From positions 434,001 to 498,000 of the forward strand of contig CAVXML010000007.1 of assembly GCA_963763015.1 (NCBI GenBank): DNA of 64,000 nt, written 5' to 3'. Below, piece after piece: positions 23,682 through 32,291 of the stretch. This DNA comes from Fodinibacter sp963763015. GTDB taxonomy: Bacteria; Actinomycetota; Actinomycetes; Actinomycetales; Dermatophilaceae. The notes beneath the pieces were generated by a model. That model searched no databases. It had not been told where the DNA came from and worked only from the letters and a program-made list of their open reading frames with translations. The translations under genes were made by a program, and so were the position numbers. How positions within the stretch are numbered: position 1 is the first letter of the stretch; every line of letters starts with the position of its first letter.

Positions 23682-24523
23682 CCGCCGGCACGCAGACCCA
23701 CTTCGTCGCGACGCACCCCGACGAACGGGGAGCGAGCGGACTCCGCCAGGTCGGTGCCCTGGTACGCCGCAACCTGACGCACATCAAGCGGCAGCCCGAG
23801 ATGCTCACGGACGTCACCATCCAGCCGGTGATCTTCGTGCTGCTCTTCGCGTTCGTCTTCGGTGGCTCGATCGAGATCCCGGGCGTCGACTACAAGGAGT
23901 GGCTGCTGCCGGGGATCATGGCGCAGACCATGGCCTTCAGCTCCTTCATCGTCGCGGTGGGGCTCTGCACCGACATCACCAAGGGCATCATCGACCGCTT
24001 CCGGTCCCTGCCGATCGGCCGCGCCTCGGTCGTCGTGGCCCGCAGCGTGTCGAGCCTCATCCACTCGATGCTCGGCATCCTGGTCATGTCGGTCACCGGC
24101 CTGTTCATCGGCTGGAGCATCAACACGGGGTTCGGGAGGGGCCTGCTCGGCTACCTGCTCCTCGTCCTGTTCGGGTTCATGATGATCTGGGTGGGCATCC
24201 TCGCGGGGTCGGCGCTGCGCAGCGTCGAGGCGGTCCAGGGTGTGATGTTCACCGTGATCTTCCCGGTCACCTTCCTCAGCAACGCCTTCGCCCCACCGGA
24301 GGGCATGCCCGACTGGCTGCGCACGCTGGCGGAGTGGAACCCCATCAGCGCACTGGTCCAGGCGCTGCGTGAGCTGTGGGGCAACGACGGCATCCCGCTG
24401 CCGCCGGATGCCGCGCTGCCGCTGCAGTACCCGATCATCGCGACGGTCCTGTGGTCGGTGGGGCTGTCCGCCGTGCTGGCGCCGCTCGCGGTGAGGGCCT
24501 TCGCTCGTCGCACGACCGACTGA
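23678..24523 (+). CDS. DrrB-type ABC-2 transporter permease
   Basis: 281 residues with six predicted membrane helices. The N-terminal cytoplasmic segment ALVRRNLTHIKRQPEMLTDV and the family motif YKEWLLPGIMAQTMAF before helix 2 are typical of DrrB/ABC-2 permeases that export lipophilic drugs or lipids. PVTFLSNAFAPPEGMPDWL and EWNPISALVQALREL are the conserved C-terminal loop. ATG 23678 overlaps the ATPase stop (ATGA), so the pair is coupled. Substrate unknown. Confidence 0.88.
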   Translation: MTAGTQTHFVATHPDERGASGLRQVGALVRRNLTHIKRQPEMLTDVTIQPVIFVLLFAFVFGGSIEIPGVDYKEWLLPGIMAQTMAFSSFIVAVGLCTDITKGIIDRFRSLPIGRASVVVARSVSSLIHSMLGILVMSVTGLFIGWSINTGFGRGLLGYLLLVLFGFMMIWVGILAGSALRSVEAVQGVMFTVIFPVTFLSNAFAPPEGMPDWLRTLAEWNPISALVQALRELWGNDGIPLPPDAALPLQYPIIATVLWSVGLSAVLAPLAVRAFARRTTD

Positions 24524-24617
24524 CCCCCCGGCCGGCGGTGGTCGTCGCCGCCGCGAGCCGGCTCCTCGTTGGCTCGGCGCCGTCCACGCAGGGGCGCTGT
24601 CCGCCTGACGGGCCGGG

Positions 24618-25106
24618 TCAGCCCTCGTACGGCGTGGTGTGGACGACCTTGACCTCGACCTGGTTCCCGTTGGGGGCCTCGTACGACACGATGTCGCCCA
24701 CCCTCGCCCCGTTGACCGCGGCACCGATGGGGGACTTCTCGGAGAACACGTGCATCGAGGAGTCACTGATCTCGCGCGAGCCGAGGAGGAAGGTCTCCTC
24801 GTCGCCGAACATCTCGACGGTCACGACCATCCCGGGCTCGACCACTCCGTCGTCGGCGGGCTTCTCGCCGATGACGGCGTTCTCGAGCAGCTGGGTGAGC
24901 TGGCGGATGCGGGCCTCCATCTTGCCCTGCTCCTCCTTGGCGGCGTGGTACCCGCCGTTCTCCTTGAGGTCGCCCTCGGCGCGCGCCGCCTCGATCTTCT
25001 TCGCGATCTCGCTGCGACCCGGGCCCGAGAGCTCCTCGAGCTCGGCCTTGAGGCGGTCGTAGGCCCCCTGGGTCAGGAAGCTCGCCTGGTTGGCGGTCTC
25101 GGTCAC
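24618..25106 (-). CDS. greA: transcription elongation factor GreA
   Basis: 162 residues. An N-terminal antiparallel coiled coil (about 10-75) carries the acidic tip in ARAEGDLKENGGYHAAKEEQ, followed by the FKBP-like C-terminal domain with SPIGAAVNGARVGDIVSYEAPNG. GreA stimulates transcript cleavage by stalled RNA polymerase. GTG 25106 is preferred over GTG 25115 because AGGAG then stands eight bases upstream. Gene order greA-DUF4307-mca equals Rv1080c-Rv1082. Confidence 0.95.
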   Translation of the reverse strand: MTETANQASFLTQGAYDRLKAELEELSGPGRSEIAKKIEAARAEGDLKENGGYHAAKEEQGKMEARIRQLTQLLENAVIGEKPADDGVVEPGMVVTVEMFGDEETFLLGSREISDSSMHVFSEKSPIGAAVNGARVGDIVSYEAPNGNQVEVKVVHTTPYEG

Positions 25107-25310
25107 GTCGCTCACTCCTGGGTGGTGGGCGGAGTCGCCGGTGTCGGGCGACGCCGCGGTGCTACGGCAACGGGCCCGGGTCCGATGGCTGCCGTGCAGC
25201 ATGTCGTCGGACCCAGACCCGAGGTGTCGAACCCCCAGTCTACCCGCGCCGGGCCGGATCGCCACCACGGATGCCGCCAGGCCGCCCTCGCCCGGTGGTG
25301 TGAGTGCAGG

Positions 25311-25691
25311 TCACCGGCTCGTCGGCAGGACGCGGACGCACGAGTCCACGACCCCCGTGACCGCCCTGGTGCTGGTGCGCACCCGCACCTCGCGCGAGAC
25401 CGATGTCGGCCCACCGCCCTCGATGGCATCCTCCACGGTGCCCACCCGGGCCTTGCTCCCGTCCAGGGCGCTGATGCGGCACAGCACGGCGGTGTCGCGT
25501 GGTCGGTGCAGGTCGTACCGCACCACGATGGCTGCGTCGGACTCCACCCGGTACCCCGTGACCTCCGGCCGCACGCTGCCGGACGTCCCGACGATGCCCC
25601 ACCAGATGATGACCCCCACCGACAGCAGGATGCCGACGGAGCCGAGCACCCACCACCGGGTGGTCCCGGGCGCTGGGCGGGGAAGGGGCAT
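25311..25691 (-). CDS. DUF4307 membrane protein
   Basis: 126 residues. A short cytoplasmic Pro/Arg-rich start, one transmembrane helix (about 16-38, WWVLGSVGILLSVGVIIWW), then an extracytoplasmic beta-rich domain with SVRPEVTGYRVESDAAIVVRYD and a conserved Cys pair (LCRI and DSCVRVLP). This is the Rv1081c family, function unknown, always near greA and mca. ATG 25691 has GGAGG seven bases upstream. It is 204 bases upstream of greA on the same strand and divergent from mca. Confidence 0.82.
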   Translation of the reverse strand: MPLPRPAPGTTRWWVLGSVGILLSVGVIIWWGIVGTSGSVRPEVTGYRVESDAAIVVRYDLHRPRDTAVLCRISALDGSKARVGTVEDAIEGGGPTSVSREVRVRTSTRAVTGVVDSCVRVLPTSR

Positions 25692-25782
25692 GCAGGTCCT
25701 CCGTCGAGGGGCGGGCGGTGGTGAGAGGATGTCGGGGTCCATTCTCGGGGACGTCCCGATACCGCCACACGAAGGGTCCGCC

Positions 25783-26721
25783 GTGTCCGAGCGACTCCGG
25801 CTCATGTGCGTGCATGCGCACCCGGACGACGAGTCCAGCAAGGGCGCCGCGACGATGGCCAAGTACGTCGACGCGGGTCACGAGGTCCTGGTCGTCTCGT
25901 GCACCGGCGGGGAGCGGGGGGACGTCCTGAACCCTCGCCTCCAGGCCGACGCGCACATCCGGCGGGACCTCGCGCAGGTCCGACGCGACGAGATGGCGGC
26001 GGCCCGCGAGATCCTCGGGGTCGACCACACCTGGCTGGGGTTCGTGGACTCCGGGCTCCCCGAGGGCGACCCCCTGCCCCCGCTTCCCGAGGGTTGCTTC
26101 GCCCTCGAGCCGCTCTCGGTGACCGCCGAGGCCCTCGTGCGCGAGATCCGCCGGTTCCGGCCGCACGTCGTGACGACGTACGACGAGAACGGCGGCTACC
26201 CGCACCCCGACCACGTCATGTGCCACGACGTCTCGGTGGCGGCGTTCGCGGTGGCAGGTGACGCGACGGCATACCCGCATGCGGGAGCACCGTGGCAGCC
26301 GTTGAAGCTGTACTACAACCAGACCTTCAGCCGGGCGCGCATCGAGGCGTTCCACGAGGCGCTCACCGCGCTCGAGGAGGAGAGCCCGTATGCCGAGTGG
26401 CTGGAGAACTGGACCCGTCCGGACCGCACCGTGACGACCCGCGTCGAGTGCGCGGCCTGGTTCGAGCGGCGCGACGCCGCACTGCTCGCCCACGCGACGC
26501 AGGTGGACCCTGACGGGACGTGGTTCCGGGTGCCACGTTCGGTCCAGCAGGAGGTCTGGCCGACCGAGGACTTCGAGGCGGCCGTCTCCTACGTGCCGAT
26601 CGCCGAAGGGGAGGACGACCTCTTCGCCGGCCTGCCGAGCGAGGTCGCAGAGGCCGACGCCCTGGCGACGTCCTCCGAGCTGACCATCGTCCACGACACC
26701 CGCACGGAGCGTGAGGCATGA
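25783..26721 (+). CDS. mca: mycothiol S-conjugate amidase
   Basis: 312 residues of the LmbE-like family. The zinc site AHPDDESSKGAATMAKY (about 10-26) and the later GGYPHPDHVMCHDVS are visible; the Ser-Ser-Lys after HPDDE is the Mca form rather than MshB. It hydrolyses mycothiol conjugates of electrophiles into mercapturic acids, which are exported, and GlcN-Ins. This shows that the organism makes mycothiol. GTG 25783 has AAGGG upstream. It overlaps the next gene by ATGA. Confidence 0.93.
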   Translation: MSERLRLMCVHAHPDDESSKGAATMAKYVDAGHEVLVVSCTGGERGDVLNPRLQADAHIRRDLAQVRRDEMAAAREILGVDHTWLGFVDSGLPEGDPLPPLPEGCFALEPLSVTAEALVREIRRFRPHVVTTYDENGGYPHPDHVMCHDVSVAAFAVAGDATAYPHAGAPWQPLKLYYNQTFSRARIEAFHEALTALEEESPYAEWLENWTRPDRTVTTRVECAAWFERRDAALLAHATQVDPDGTWFRVPRSVQQEVWPTEDFEAAVSYVPIAEGEDDLFAGLPSEVAEADALATSSELTIVHDTRTEREA

Positions 26722-26981
26722 CCGACCCCCCCACCGCCGACCCCGGCCCCGGCTTCTACGCCTTCGTCGGCTTCTTCCTGCTGGCCCTCGTCCTGTGGTT
26801 CCTCATGCGCAACATGAACGCGCGGATGCGGCGGATGTCCTACCGGCAGCAGCAGGCACACCGGGGCCGTGACGAGCCGCAGGCGGTCGAGGGCGAGGGC
26901 CCGATCGCTGCGCCCGATCCTGACGCACCGACGGACCCCGGCCCGGAGCCCGGCGCGGGCCCACCTGCCGGCCGCCGCTGA
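26718..26981 (+). CDS. small single-pass membrane protein downstream of mca
   Basis: 87 residues. One N-terminal transmembrane helix (about 13-33, FYAFVGFFLLALVLWFLMRN), a basic juxtamembrane segment (MNARMRRMSYRQQQ), then an acidic, Pro-rich disordered tail. ATG 26718 overlaps the mca stop. The equivalent position in Mycobacterium (Rv1083) also holds a small protein of this kind, suggesting a conserved partner of Mca or a scaffold; function unknown. Confidence 0.75.
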   Translation: MTDPPTADPGPGFYAFVGFFLLALVLWFLMRNMNARMRRMSYRQQQAHRGRDEPQAVEGEGPIAAPDPDAPTDPGPEPGAGPPAGRR

Positions 26982-27009
26982 TCGGGGCCGCCCCTCTCGG
27001 GCTGTGTGG

Positions 27010-27750
27010 TCAGGCCGCTGCAGGGCCCGTGAGGGCGAGGGAGGCGGCCACGAAGTGTGCCGTGAAGGCGAGGATCGTGAGCGCGTGGAACACCTCGTGG
27101 AACCCGAACCACCGCGGCGAGATGTCCGGGCGCTTCGTGCCGTAGACCACGGCGCCGAGGCTGTAGAGCGCCCCACCGATGACGACCCACGTCATCACCG
27201 CTCCGCCGGCGTGCTCGAGGAGCGGACCGAAGTAGAAGACCGCCACCCAGCCCAGGCTGACATAGGCCGGGACGTAGAGCCACCGTGGTGCCCCGGCCCA
27301 GAACACCCGGAAGAGCACGCCGAGGATGGCGCCCCCCCAGACGAGGAGGAGCATGGTGCGCGCCTGGTCGGGGGGGAGCAGGAGCGCGAAGGGGGTGTAG
27401 GTCCCCGCGATGATGAGGAAGATGTTCGAGTGGTCGAACCGGCGGAGGAAGCCACCGACCCGAGGCGACCACGTACCCCGGTGGTAGACGGCCGAGGTGG
27501 CGAAGAGGAGCACGGCGGTGCCCCCGAAGACCGCCGCGGCGACCTTGCCGGACGTCGTGCTCGCGAGGACGACGAGCACGATGCCGGCGACGAGGGCCAC
27601 CGGTGTCATCCCGGCGTGCAGCCAGCCGCGCAGCTTCGGCTTGACGTGGTCCAGGGCCAGCTCGACGCGGTGCTCGAGTGCCTCGACCTGATGCTCGAGC
27701 GCATGCAGCGGACCGGAGTCGCCGGGGCGCTTCGGGGAGGGCGAGGTCAT
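27010..27750 (-). CDS. trhA: hemolysin III family membrane protein (TrhA/PAQR-type)
   Basis: 246 residues, seven predicted membrane helices (about 48-245) after a charged coiled N-terminus. Conserved metal-site motifs are SAVYHRGTWSP (helix 2), FDHSNIFLIIAGTYTPF (helix 3) and HEVFHALTILAFTAHF (helix 7). Bacterial TrhA proteins adjust membrane-energetics/fluidity homeostasis rather than acting as toxins. ATG 27750 is fixed by TACCCT six bases upstream, and a perfect palindrome abuts that -10, so the gene looks repressor-controlled. Same order as Rv1085c-Rv1086. Confidence 0.87.
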   Translation of the reverse strand: MTSPSPKRPGDSGPLHALEHQVEALEHRVELALDHVKPKLRGWLHAGMTPVALVAGIVLVVLASTTSGKVAAAVFGGTAVLLFATSAVYHRGTWSPRVGGFLRRFDHSNIFLIIAGTYTPFALLLPPDQARTMLLLVWGGAILGVLFRVFWAGAPRWLYVPAYVSLGWVAVFYFGPLLEHAGGAVMTWVVIGGALYSLGAVVYGTKRPDISPRWFGFHEVFHALTILAFTAHFVAASLALTGPAAA

Positions 27751-27756
27751 CGGTTC

Positions 27757-27762
27757 AGGGTA
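27757..27762 (-). promoter_or_regulatory. -10 element of trhA (leaderless)
   Basis: On the minus strand TACCCT, six bases, then ATG 27750. Confidence 0.65.
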
Positions 27763-27780
27763 ACCTACGCCAGCGTAGGT
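27763..27780. promoter_or_regulatory. Perfect palindromic operator upstream of trhA
   Basis: ACCTACGC-CA-GCGTAGGT is an exact 8-2-8 inverted repeat directly adjoining the -10 of trhA, in the -10/-35 spacer. The size and symmetry are like TetR-type operators. No regulator gene is next to it. Confidence 0.65.
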
Positions 27781-27952
27781 ATCGGTCCGGCGAGCACCGG
27801 ACCCACCCACCCGCGACCCAGGGCTCCGTGCCGCCGCCAGGTGACGGACCAGGGTGCCGCCGTACTGCGACCCGCGTGCGCCCTCCGGGGTCCGGCACGA
27901 AGCCCGTGGTGAGCCTTCACGCGCCGACCGTCGGCGCTGACACCGTGCGGAG

Positions 27953-27958
27953 TAGCGT
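27953..27958 (+). promoter_or_regulatory. Candidate -10 element of the isoprenyl transferase gene
   Basis: TAGCGT about 50 bases upstream of ATG 28010, leaving a leader of about 45 bases with GGGAGG near its end. Apart from the trhA operator, the 27751-28009 gap shows nothing else. Confidence 0.35.
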
Positions 27959-28009
27959 TGGAGCGCCGCCCCATGACCCTCGGGCGGCTCGACGGCAGGG
28001 AGGCGGCGC

Positions 28010-28771
28010 ATGGGGCTCAGCGACGTCCTCTATGCCGCCTACACCCGCCGCCTCGCCAAGGAGCTCGGCCCGTCGTCCGTCCCCCGGCACGTCGGGGTGA
28101 TGCTCGACGGGAACCGTCGGTGGGCGCGGGCGCGGGGCGCAGAGACGAGCGAGGGACACCAGGCGGGAGCCGACAACATCGCGAACCTCCTGTCGTGGTG
28201 CGACGAGGTGGGCGTCGAGGTGGTCACGCTGTGGCTGCTCTCGACCGACAACCTCAACCGCCCCGAGGCCGAGCTTCGCCCGCTGCTCGGCATCATCGAG
28301 AAGGCGGTCGAGACGCTGGCCGTCACCCACCGTTGGCGGATCCATCCCGTGGGGGCGCTCGACCTGCTCCCCGCGCCCACCGCGAGCCGGCTCAAGGCCG
28401 CGGAGGACGCGACCCGCGACGTCGACGGCATGCTCGTCAACGTCGCCGTGGGCTACGGAGGCCGGCGGGAGATCGCGGATGCCGTGCGCTCGCTGCTCCA
28501 GGAGCACGCCTCCCGCGGCACCAGCATCGAGGAGCTCGCCGAGGTCATCGACGTCGAGCACATCGCCGAGCACCTCTACACGAAGGGCCAGCCGGACCCG
28601 GACCTGGTCATCCGGACCTCCGGCGAGCAGCGGCTGGGGGGGTTCCTGCTCTGGCAGAGCGCTCACAGCGAGTTCTACTTCTGCGAGGCCTACTGGCCCG
28701 ACTTCCGGAAGGTCGACTTCCTTCGGGCGTTGCGTGCCTTCGGGGAGCGCAACCGGCGGTTCGGGTCCTGA
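28010..28771 (+). CDS. uppS: isoprenyl transferase (cis-prenyltransferase)
   Basis: 253 residues. Conserved regions are VGVMLDGNRRWARARG (diphosphate site with catalytic Asp, about 26-41), LLSTDNLNRPEAEL and RTSGEQRLGGFLLWQSAHSE near the C-terminus. It adds isopentenyl units in cis configuration. The position beside hemolysin III equals Rv1086, which is a short-chain Z,E-FPP synthase, so the product could be short rather than undecaprenyl diphosphate. ATG 28010 has GGGAGG upstream. Confidence 0.9.
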   Translation: MGLSDVLYAAYTRRLAKELGPSSVPRHVGVMLDGNRRWARARGAETSEGHQAGADNIANLLSWCDEVGVEVVTLWLLSTDNLNRPEAELRPLLGIIEKAVETLAVTHRWRIHPVGALDLLPAPTASRLKAAEDATRDVDGMLVNVAVGYGGRREIADAVRSLLQEHASRGTSIEELAEVIDVEHIAEHLYTKGQPDPDLVIRTSGEQRLGGFLLWQSAHSEFYFCEAYWPDFRKVDFLRALRAFGERNRRFGS

Positions 28772-28899
28772 GCGGGCCGGGTGCCCGCGGCATCCGGCAT
28801 CGTCCGGTGGGTTCCTCGGACCGCCCCCGCTGGTTCGCCCTCGGCTCCCGAAGGACCGACACGCGGGCCGCGCTCCGACCACGGGCGGCGCCGGGGTCG

Positions 28900-28905
28900 T
28901 AGCGT
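28900..28905 (+). promoter_or_regulatory. Candidate -10 element of the phoH gene
   Basis: TAGCGT 33 bases upstream of ATG 28939, leaving a short leader that contains AGGAG at 28929-28933. Confidence 0.4.
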
Positions 28906-28938
28906 CGAGACCACCGATCTCCCCGACCAGGAGTTGCC

Positions 28939-30282
28939 ATGGCTTCCAGCACTCGACCGGCACCCACAGCAGCAGACGCCGGGGCGGAGGAGACCCCTCG
29001 CACCTACGTGCTCGACACCTCGGTGCTCCTGTCCGACCCCCGAGCGATGACGCGGTTCAAGGAGCACGAGGTCGTCCTCCCGGTGGTCGTGGTCACCGAG
29101 CTCGAGGCCAAGCGCAACCACCCGGAGCTCGGCTACTTCGCCCGCACCGCGCTGCGGATGCTCGACGACCTGCGCGTCTCGGCCGGCAGGCTCGACGCGC
29201 CGGTGCCGATCGGTGAAGACGGAGGCACGTTGCGGGTCGAGCTCAACCACACCGACGCGACGTCACTGCCCGCGGGCTTCCGGCTGGGGGACAACGACAC
29301 CCGCATCCTCGCCGTGGCGCGGAACCTCGCCGACGAGGGCCGGTCGGTCACGATCGTCAGCAAGGACCTGCCGATGCGAGTCAAGGCGTCGGCGTGCGGG
29401 ATGGAGGCGGAGGAGTACCGCGCGGAGCTCGCCGTGGAGTCGGGCTGGACCGGCATGGCGGAGATCGACGTCTCCGCCCCGGAGATGGACCACCTGTACG
29501 AGCACGGCCGGCTCGAGAGCGTCGAGGCGGCCGAGCTCCCCTGCCACACCGGCCTCAAGCTCATCTCCCCCCGCGGCTCCGGTCTCGGCCGGGTCGGGCC
29601 GGACAAGCAGGTGCGCCTCGTGCGCGGCGACCGGGACGCCTTCGGCCTGCACGGGCGCAGCGCCGAACAGCGCATCGCCCTCGACCTTCTCCTGGACCCC
29701 GACATCGGGATCGTGAGCCTCGGTGGGAGGGCGGGCACCGGCAAGTCGGCCCTGGCCCTCTGCGCCGGCATCGAGGCCGTCATGGAGCGGCGCCAGCAGC
29801 GCAAGGTGGTCGTCTTCCGGCCGCTCTACGCGGTGGGCGGGCAGGAGCTGGGCTACCTGCCCGGCTCCGAGGCGGAGAAGATGAACCCGTGGGGGCAGGC
29901 GGTGTTCGACACCCTCTCCGCCGTGGTGTCCCGGGAGGTCGTGGAGGAGATCCTCGACCGAGGGATGCTCGAGGTGCTCCCCCTCACCCACATCCGCGGG
30001 CGGTCGCTGCACGACTCCTTCGTCATCGTCGACGAGGCCCAGAGCCTGGAGCGCAACGTCCTCCTGACGGTGCTCTCCCGCATCGGGCAGGGGTCCCGCG
30101 TGGTCCTCACCCACGACGTCGCCCAGCGGGACAACCTTCGCGTGGGTCGCCACGACGGCGTCGTGGCGGTGGTCGAGGCGCTCAAGGGCCACCCGTTGTT
30201 CGCCCACGTGACCCTCACCCGCTCCGAGCGCAGCCCCATCGCTGCTCTGGTCACTGACCTCCTCGAGGGCATCGAGGCATGA
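28939..30282 (+). CDS. PIN-PhoH fusion protein (PhoH2 type ATPase/ribonuclease)
   Basis: 447 residues. The N-terminal PIN nuclease domain (about 20-160) shows acidic residues in YVLDTSVLLSDP, VTELEAKRNHP and LGDNDTRILAVARN; the C-terminal PhoH P-loop domain (about 235-447) has Walker A GGRAGTGKSALAL and Walker B FVIVDEAQSLE. PhoH2 proteins are RNA helicase/ribonucleases, in some bacteria paired with an upstream antitoxin; no such small gene is visible in 28772-28938. AGGAG lies five bases before ATG 28939. Confidence 0.93.
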   Translation: MASSTRPAPTAADAGAEETPRTYVLDTSVLLSDPRAMTRFKEHEVVLPVVVVTELEAKRNHPELGYFARTALRMLDDLRVSAGRLDAPVPIGEDGGTLRVELNHTDATSLPAGFRLGDNDTRILAVARNLADEGRSVTIVSKDLPMRVKASACGMEAEEYRAELAVESGWTGMAEIDVSAPEMDHLYEHGRLESVEAAELPCHTGLKLISPRGSGLGRVGPDKQVRLVRGDRDAFGLHGRSAEQRIALDLLLDPDIGIVSLGGRAGTGKSALALCAGIEAVMERRQQRKVVVFRPLYAVGGQELGYLPGSEAEKMNPWGQAVFDTLSAVVSREVVEEILDRGMLEVLPLTHIRGRSLHDSFVIVDEAQSLERNVLLTVLSRIGQGSRVVLTHDVAQRDNLRVGRHDGVVAVVEALKGHPLFAHVTLTRSERSPIAALVTDLLEGIEA

Positions 30283-30364
30283 GCGGGTGGCCACACGGCC
30301 CGCTGCCCGAGCACACCTGTGTCCGTGCTGAACGGGGGATTTCCGCACCCTCCCCGGCGACCGC

Positions 30365-30370
30365 TACAGT
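30365..30370 (+). promoter_or_regulatory. Candidate -10 element of the transglycosylase gene
   Basis: TACAGT, 81 bases upstream of ATG 30452, giving a leader of about 75 bases with no recognisable riboswitch. Confidence 0.35.
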
Positions 30371-30451
30371 CGGTCTCGATTCGGTAACGCGCGCGCTGTC
30401 GCCCGGCCGGCCCCGGTCCACCACCCTGCCCTGAGAGGTCCCTGCCCGTCG

Positions 30452-31180
30452 ATGGCCCGATACACCCCTCGCCACGCACCCCGCCACGCCGCCCCTCGGC
30501 CCGCGGGGTTCGTGCGTTCGGCGGGGTCGGTCCTTCGGCAGCCGGTCGCGGTGGCCGGTGCCACAGCTGCCGTGCTCAGCACCGGCGCCGTGGCGGCCAT
30601 GGTGACGGGCGGGACGGCGAACGCGGAGTCGCTCACGTTCGCGGTCGACCGCACCGTCTCGAGCGCCTCCACCGAGGAGATCAAGACCGAGCAGGCCGAC
30701 GCGGCCCGAGTGGCCGCGGACCGCACGGCGACGAACGCCCAGCGCGCCGCCGCGGCGGCCCGCAGCGCCGAGGTGGAGAAGGTCCGCGCGGCATCCCGGG
30801 CCAAGGCCCGCAAGGCCGCGGCGGAGAAGGCCGCCAAGGAGGCCGAGCGCCGGCGGATCATCGCGAACGCGCAGGAGGACCCCAAGTCGGTCGCCCGGAT
30901 GCTGCTGCCCGAGTTCGGGTACAGCCAGGCCCAGTGGCCGTGCCTGGACCAGCTGTGGATCGGCGAGAGCGACTGGCGCTGGTGGGTGGCGAACCCGTCG
31001 TCCGGGGCGTACGGCATCCCCCAGTCACTACCGGGGAGCAAGATGGCGACGATGGGCTCTGACTGGCGCACCAACCCGGTCACGCAGATCCGCTGGGGGC
31101 TGGACTACATCAAGAAGTCCTACGGCACCCCGTGCAACGCCCTCGACGTGTGGAACAGCCGCTACCCGCACTGGTACTGA
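30452..31180 (+). CDS. secreted lytic transglycosylase-like protein
   Basis: 242 residues. A basic N-terminus and hydrophobic stretch (about 28-54) form a signal peptide or anchor; then comes a long Ala/Lys/Glu/Arg coiled coil (about 65-135) and a C-terminal SLT-like domain with WIGESDWRWWVANP (catalytic Glu) and SSGAYGIPQSLPGSKMA. It probably cleaves peptidoglycan, with the coiled coil as a spacer through the wall. A hairpin (31196-31220) just downstream separates it from convergent coaA. Confidence 0.88.
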   Translation: MARYTPRHAPRHAAPRPAGFVRSAGSVLRQPVAVAGATAAVLSTGAVAAMVTGGTANAESLTFAVDRTVSSASTEEIKTEQADAARVAADRTATNAQRAAAAARSAEVEKVRAASRAKARKAAAEKAAKEAERRRIIANAQEDPKSVARMLLPEFGYSQAQWPCLDQLWIGESDWRWWVANPSSGAYGIPQSLPGSKMATMGSDWRTNPVTQIRWGLDYIKKSYGTPCNALDVWNSRYPHWY

Positions 31181-31195
31181 CGGGCAGCACCCACT

Positions 31196-31220
31196 GCCGA
31201 GCCGGCCCGAGGGGCTCGGC
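31196..31220. terminator. Hairpin between transglycosylase and coaA
   Basis: GCCGAGCC and GGCTCGGC form an eight-bp perfect stem with a nine-base loop between the two convergent genes. Confidence 0.6.
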
Positions 31221-31235
31221 CGCGCCCCCGGCGGC

Positions 31236-32201
31236 TCAGATCTTCCGCAGCCGGATCCGGGTCACCGCGTGGTCCGGGCCCTTGGTGAGCACGAGCGTGG
31301 CCCGGTCGCGCGTCGGCAGGACGTTCTCGACGAGGTTGGGCTCGTTGATGCGCTCCCAGATCGCGGTCGCGGTGGCCCGCGCCTCCTCGTCGGTCAGCCC
31401 GGCGTACCGGTGGAAGTAGGACTGGGGGTCGGCGAACGCGGTCTCCCGCAGGCGGAGGAAGCGCTCGACGTACCAGGAGCGGATCTCCTCGACCGGGGCG
31501 TCGACGTACACCGAGAAGTCGAAGTAGTCCGCGATGGCCCCGGTGCTCGACCCGTCGGGCCGCACCGCCGGTGGCTGGAGGACGTTGAGCCCTTCGACGA
31601 TGAGCACGTCGGGGCGTGCCACCCGCACCGTGCCGGGCAGCACGTCGTAGGTCAGGTGGGAGTACCGCGGGGCCTCCACCACGGGCACCCCGGACTTCAC
31701 GTCGGCGATGAACCGCAGCAGGGCCCGACGGTCGTAGGACTCCGGGAACCCCTTGCGCTCCAGCAGGCCGCGCCGCGAGAGCTCGGCGTTGGAGTGGAGG
31801 AACCCGTCGGTGGTGACGAGTTCGACCTTGGGGGTGTGCGGCCACCGGCTCGTGAGCTCCTTGAGGATGCGCGCAGTCGTCGACTTGCCCACGGCGACCG
31901 ACCCGGCGACGCCCACGACGAACGGCACGCGGGTCGGACGCTCCCCGAGGAACTCGCTCGTCGCGAGGCGCAGGCCGTGGGTGGCCTCGACGTAGAAGTG
32001 GAGCAGGCGGGACAGCGGCAGGTACACCTCCTCGACCTCGCGCAGGTCGAGGCGCTCACCGAGCCCCCGCAGGCGCGCGAGGTCGCTCTGCTCCAGGCTC
32101 ATCGGGTGGCTCTCGCGCAGGCGTGACCAGGCGCGGCGGTCCAGGTCGACGTAGGGCGTCGGCACCGTGGCGCGCTGCTGCGTGGTGCTCACCCGCGTCA
32201 T
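31236..32201 (-). CDS. coaA: type I pantothenate kinase
   Basis: 321 residues, typical CoaA. The P-loop GVAGSVAVGKSTTARIL (about 97-113) and the substrate stretches VTTDGFLHSNAEL and KGFPESYDRRALL are present, with the YFDFSVYVDAP segment later. It phosphorylates pantothenate, the first step of CoA synthesis. ATG 32201 is chosen; GTG 32192 is an alternative because AACAAT lies seven bases before it. It is divergent from glmS. Confidence 0.94.
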   Translation of the reverse strand: MTRVSTTQQRATVPTPYVDLDRRAWSRLRESHPMSLEQSDLARLRGLGERLDLREVEEVYLPLSRLLHFYVEATHGLRLATSEFLGERPTRVPFVVGVAGSVAVGKSTTARILKELTSRWPHTPKVELVTTDGFLHSNAELSRRGLLERKGFPESYDRRALLRFIADVKSGVPVVEAPRYSHLTYDVLPGTVRVARPDVLIVEGLNVLQPPAVRPDGSSTGAIADYFDFSVYVDAPVEEIRSWYVERFLRLRETAFADPQSYFHRYAGLTDEEARATATAIWERINEPNLVENVLPTRDRATLVLTKGPDHAVTRIRLRKI

Positions 32202-32278
32202 TGTTCCGTATGCCGTCGCGCCCTCGGCGAGCGCGCCGCCGGTGGCCCACGGCATCCGGCGGCCACCTGCCCACGCAC

Positions 32279-32284
32279 TAGGCT
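32279..32284 (+). promoter_or_regulatory. -10 element of glmS (leaderless)
   Basis: TAGGCT, seven bases, then ATG 32292. The start codon is certain because Cys2 must be exposed. Confidence 0.65.
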
Positions 32285-32291
32285 GGCCGGC

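Noticed and set aside
28772..28938. Antitoxin gene upstream of the PIN-PhoH protein
   Set aside because: PhoH2 is paired with a small antitoxin in some mycobacteria, but no open frame with a credible start and overlap is present in this gap.
30283..30451. Possible c-di-AMP (ydaO-type) riboswitch before the transglycosylase gene
   Set aside because: Such riboswitches precede wall-hydrolase genes in many actinobacteria, but the leader after the likely -10 is only about 75 bases and the conserved blocks are not visible.
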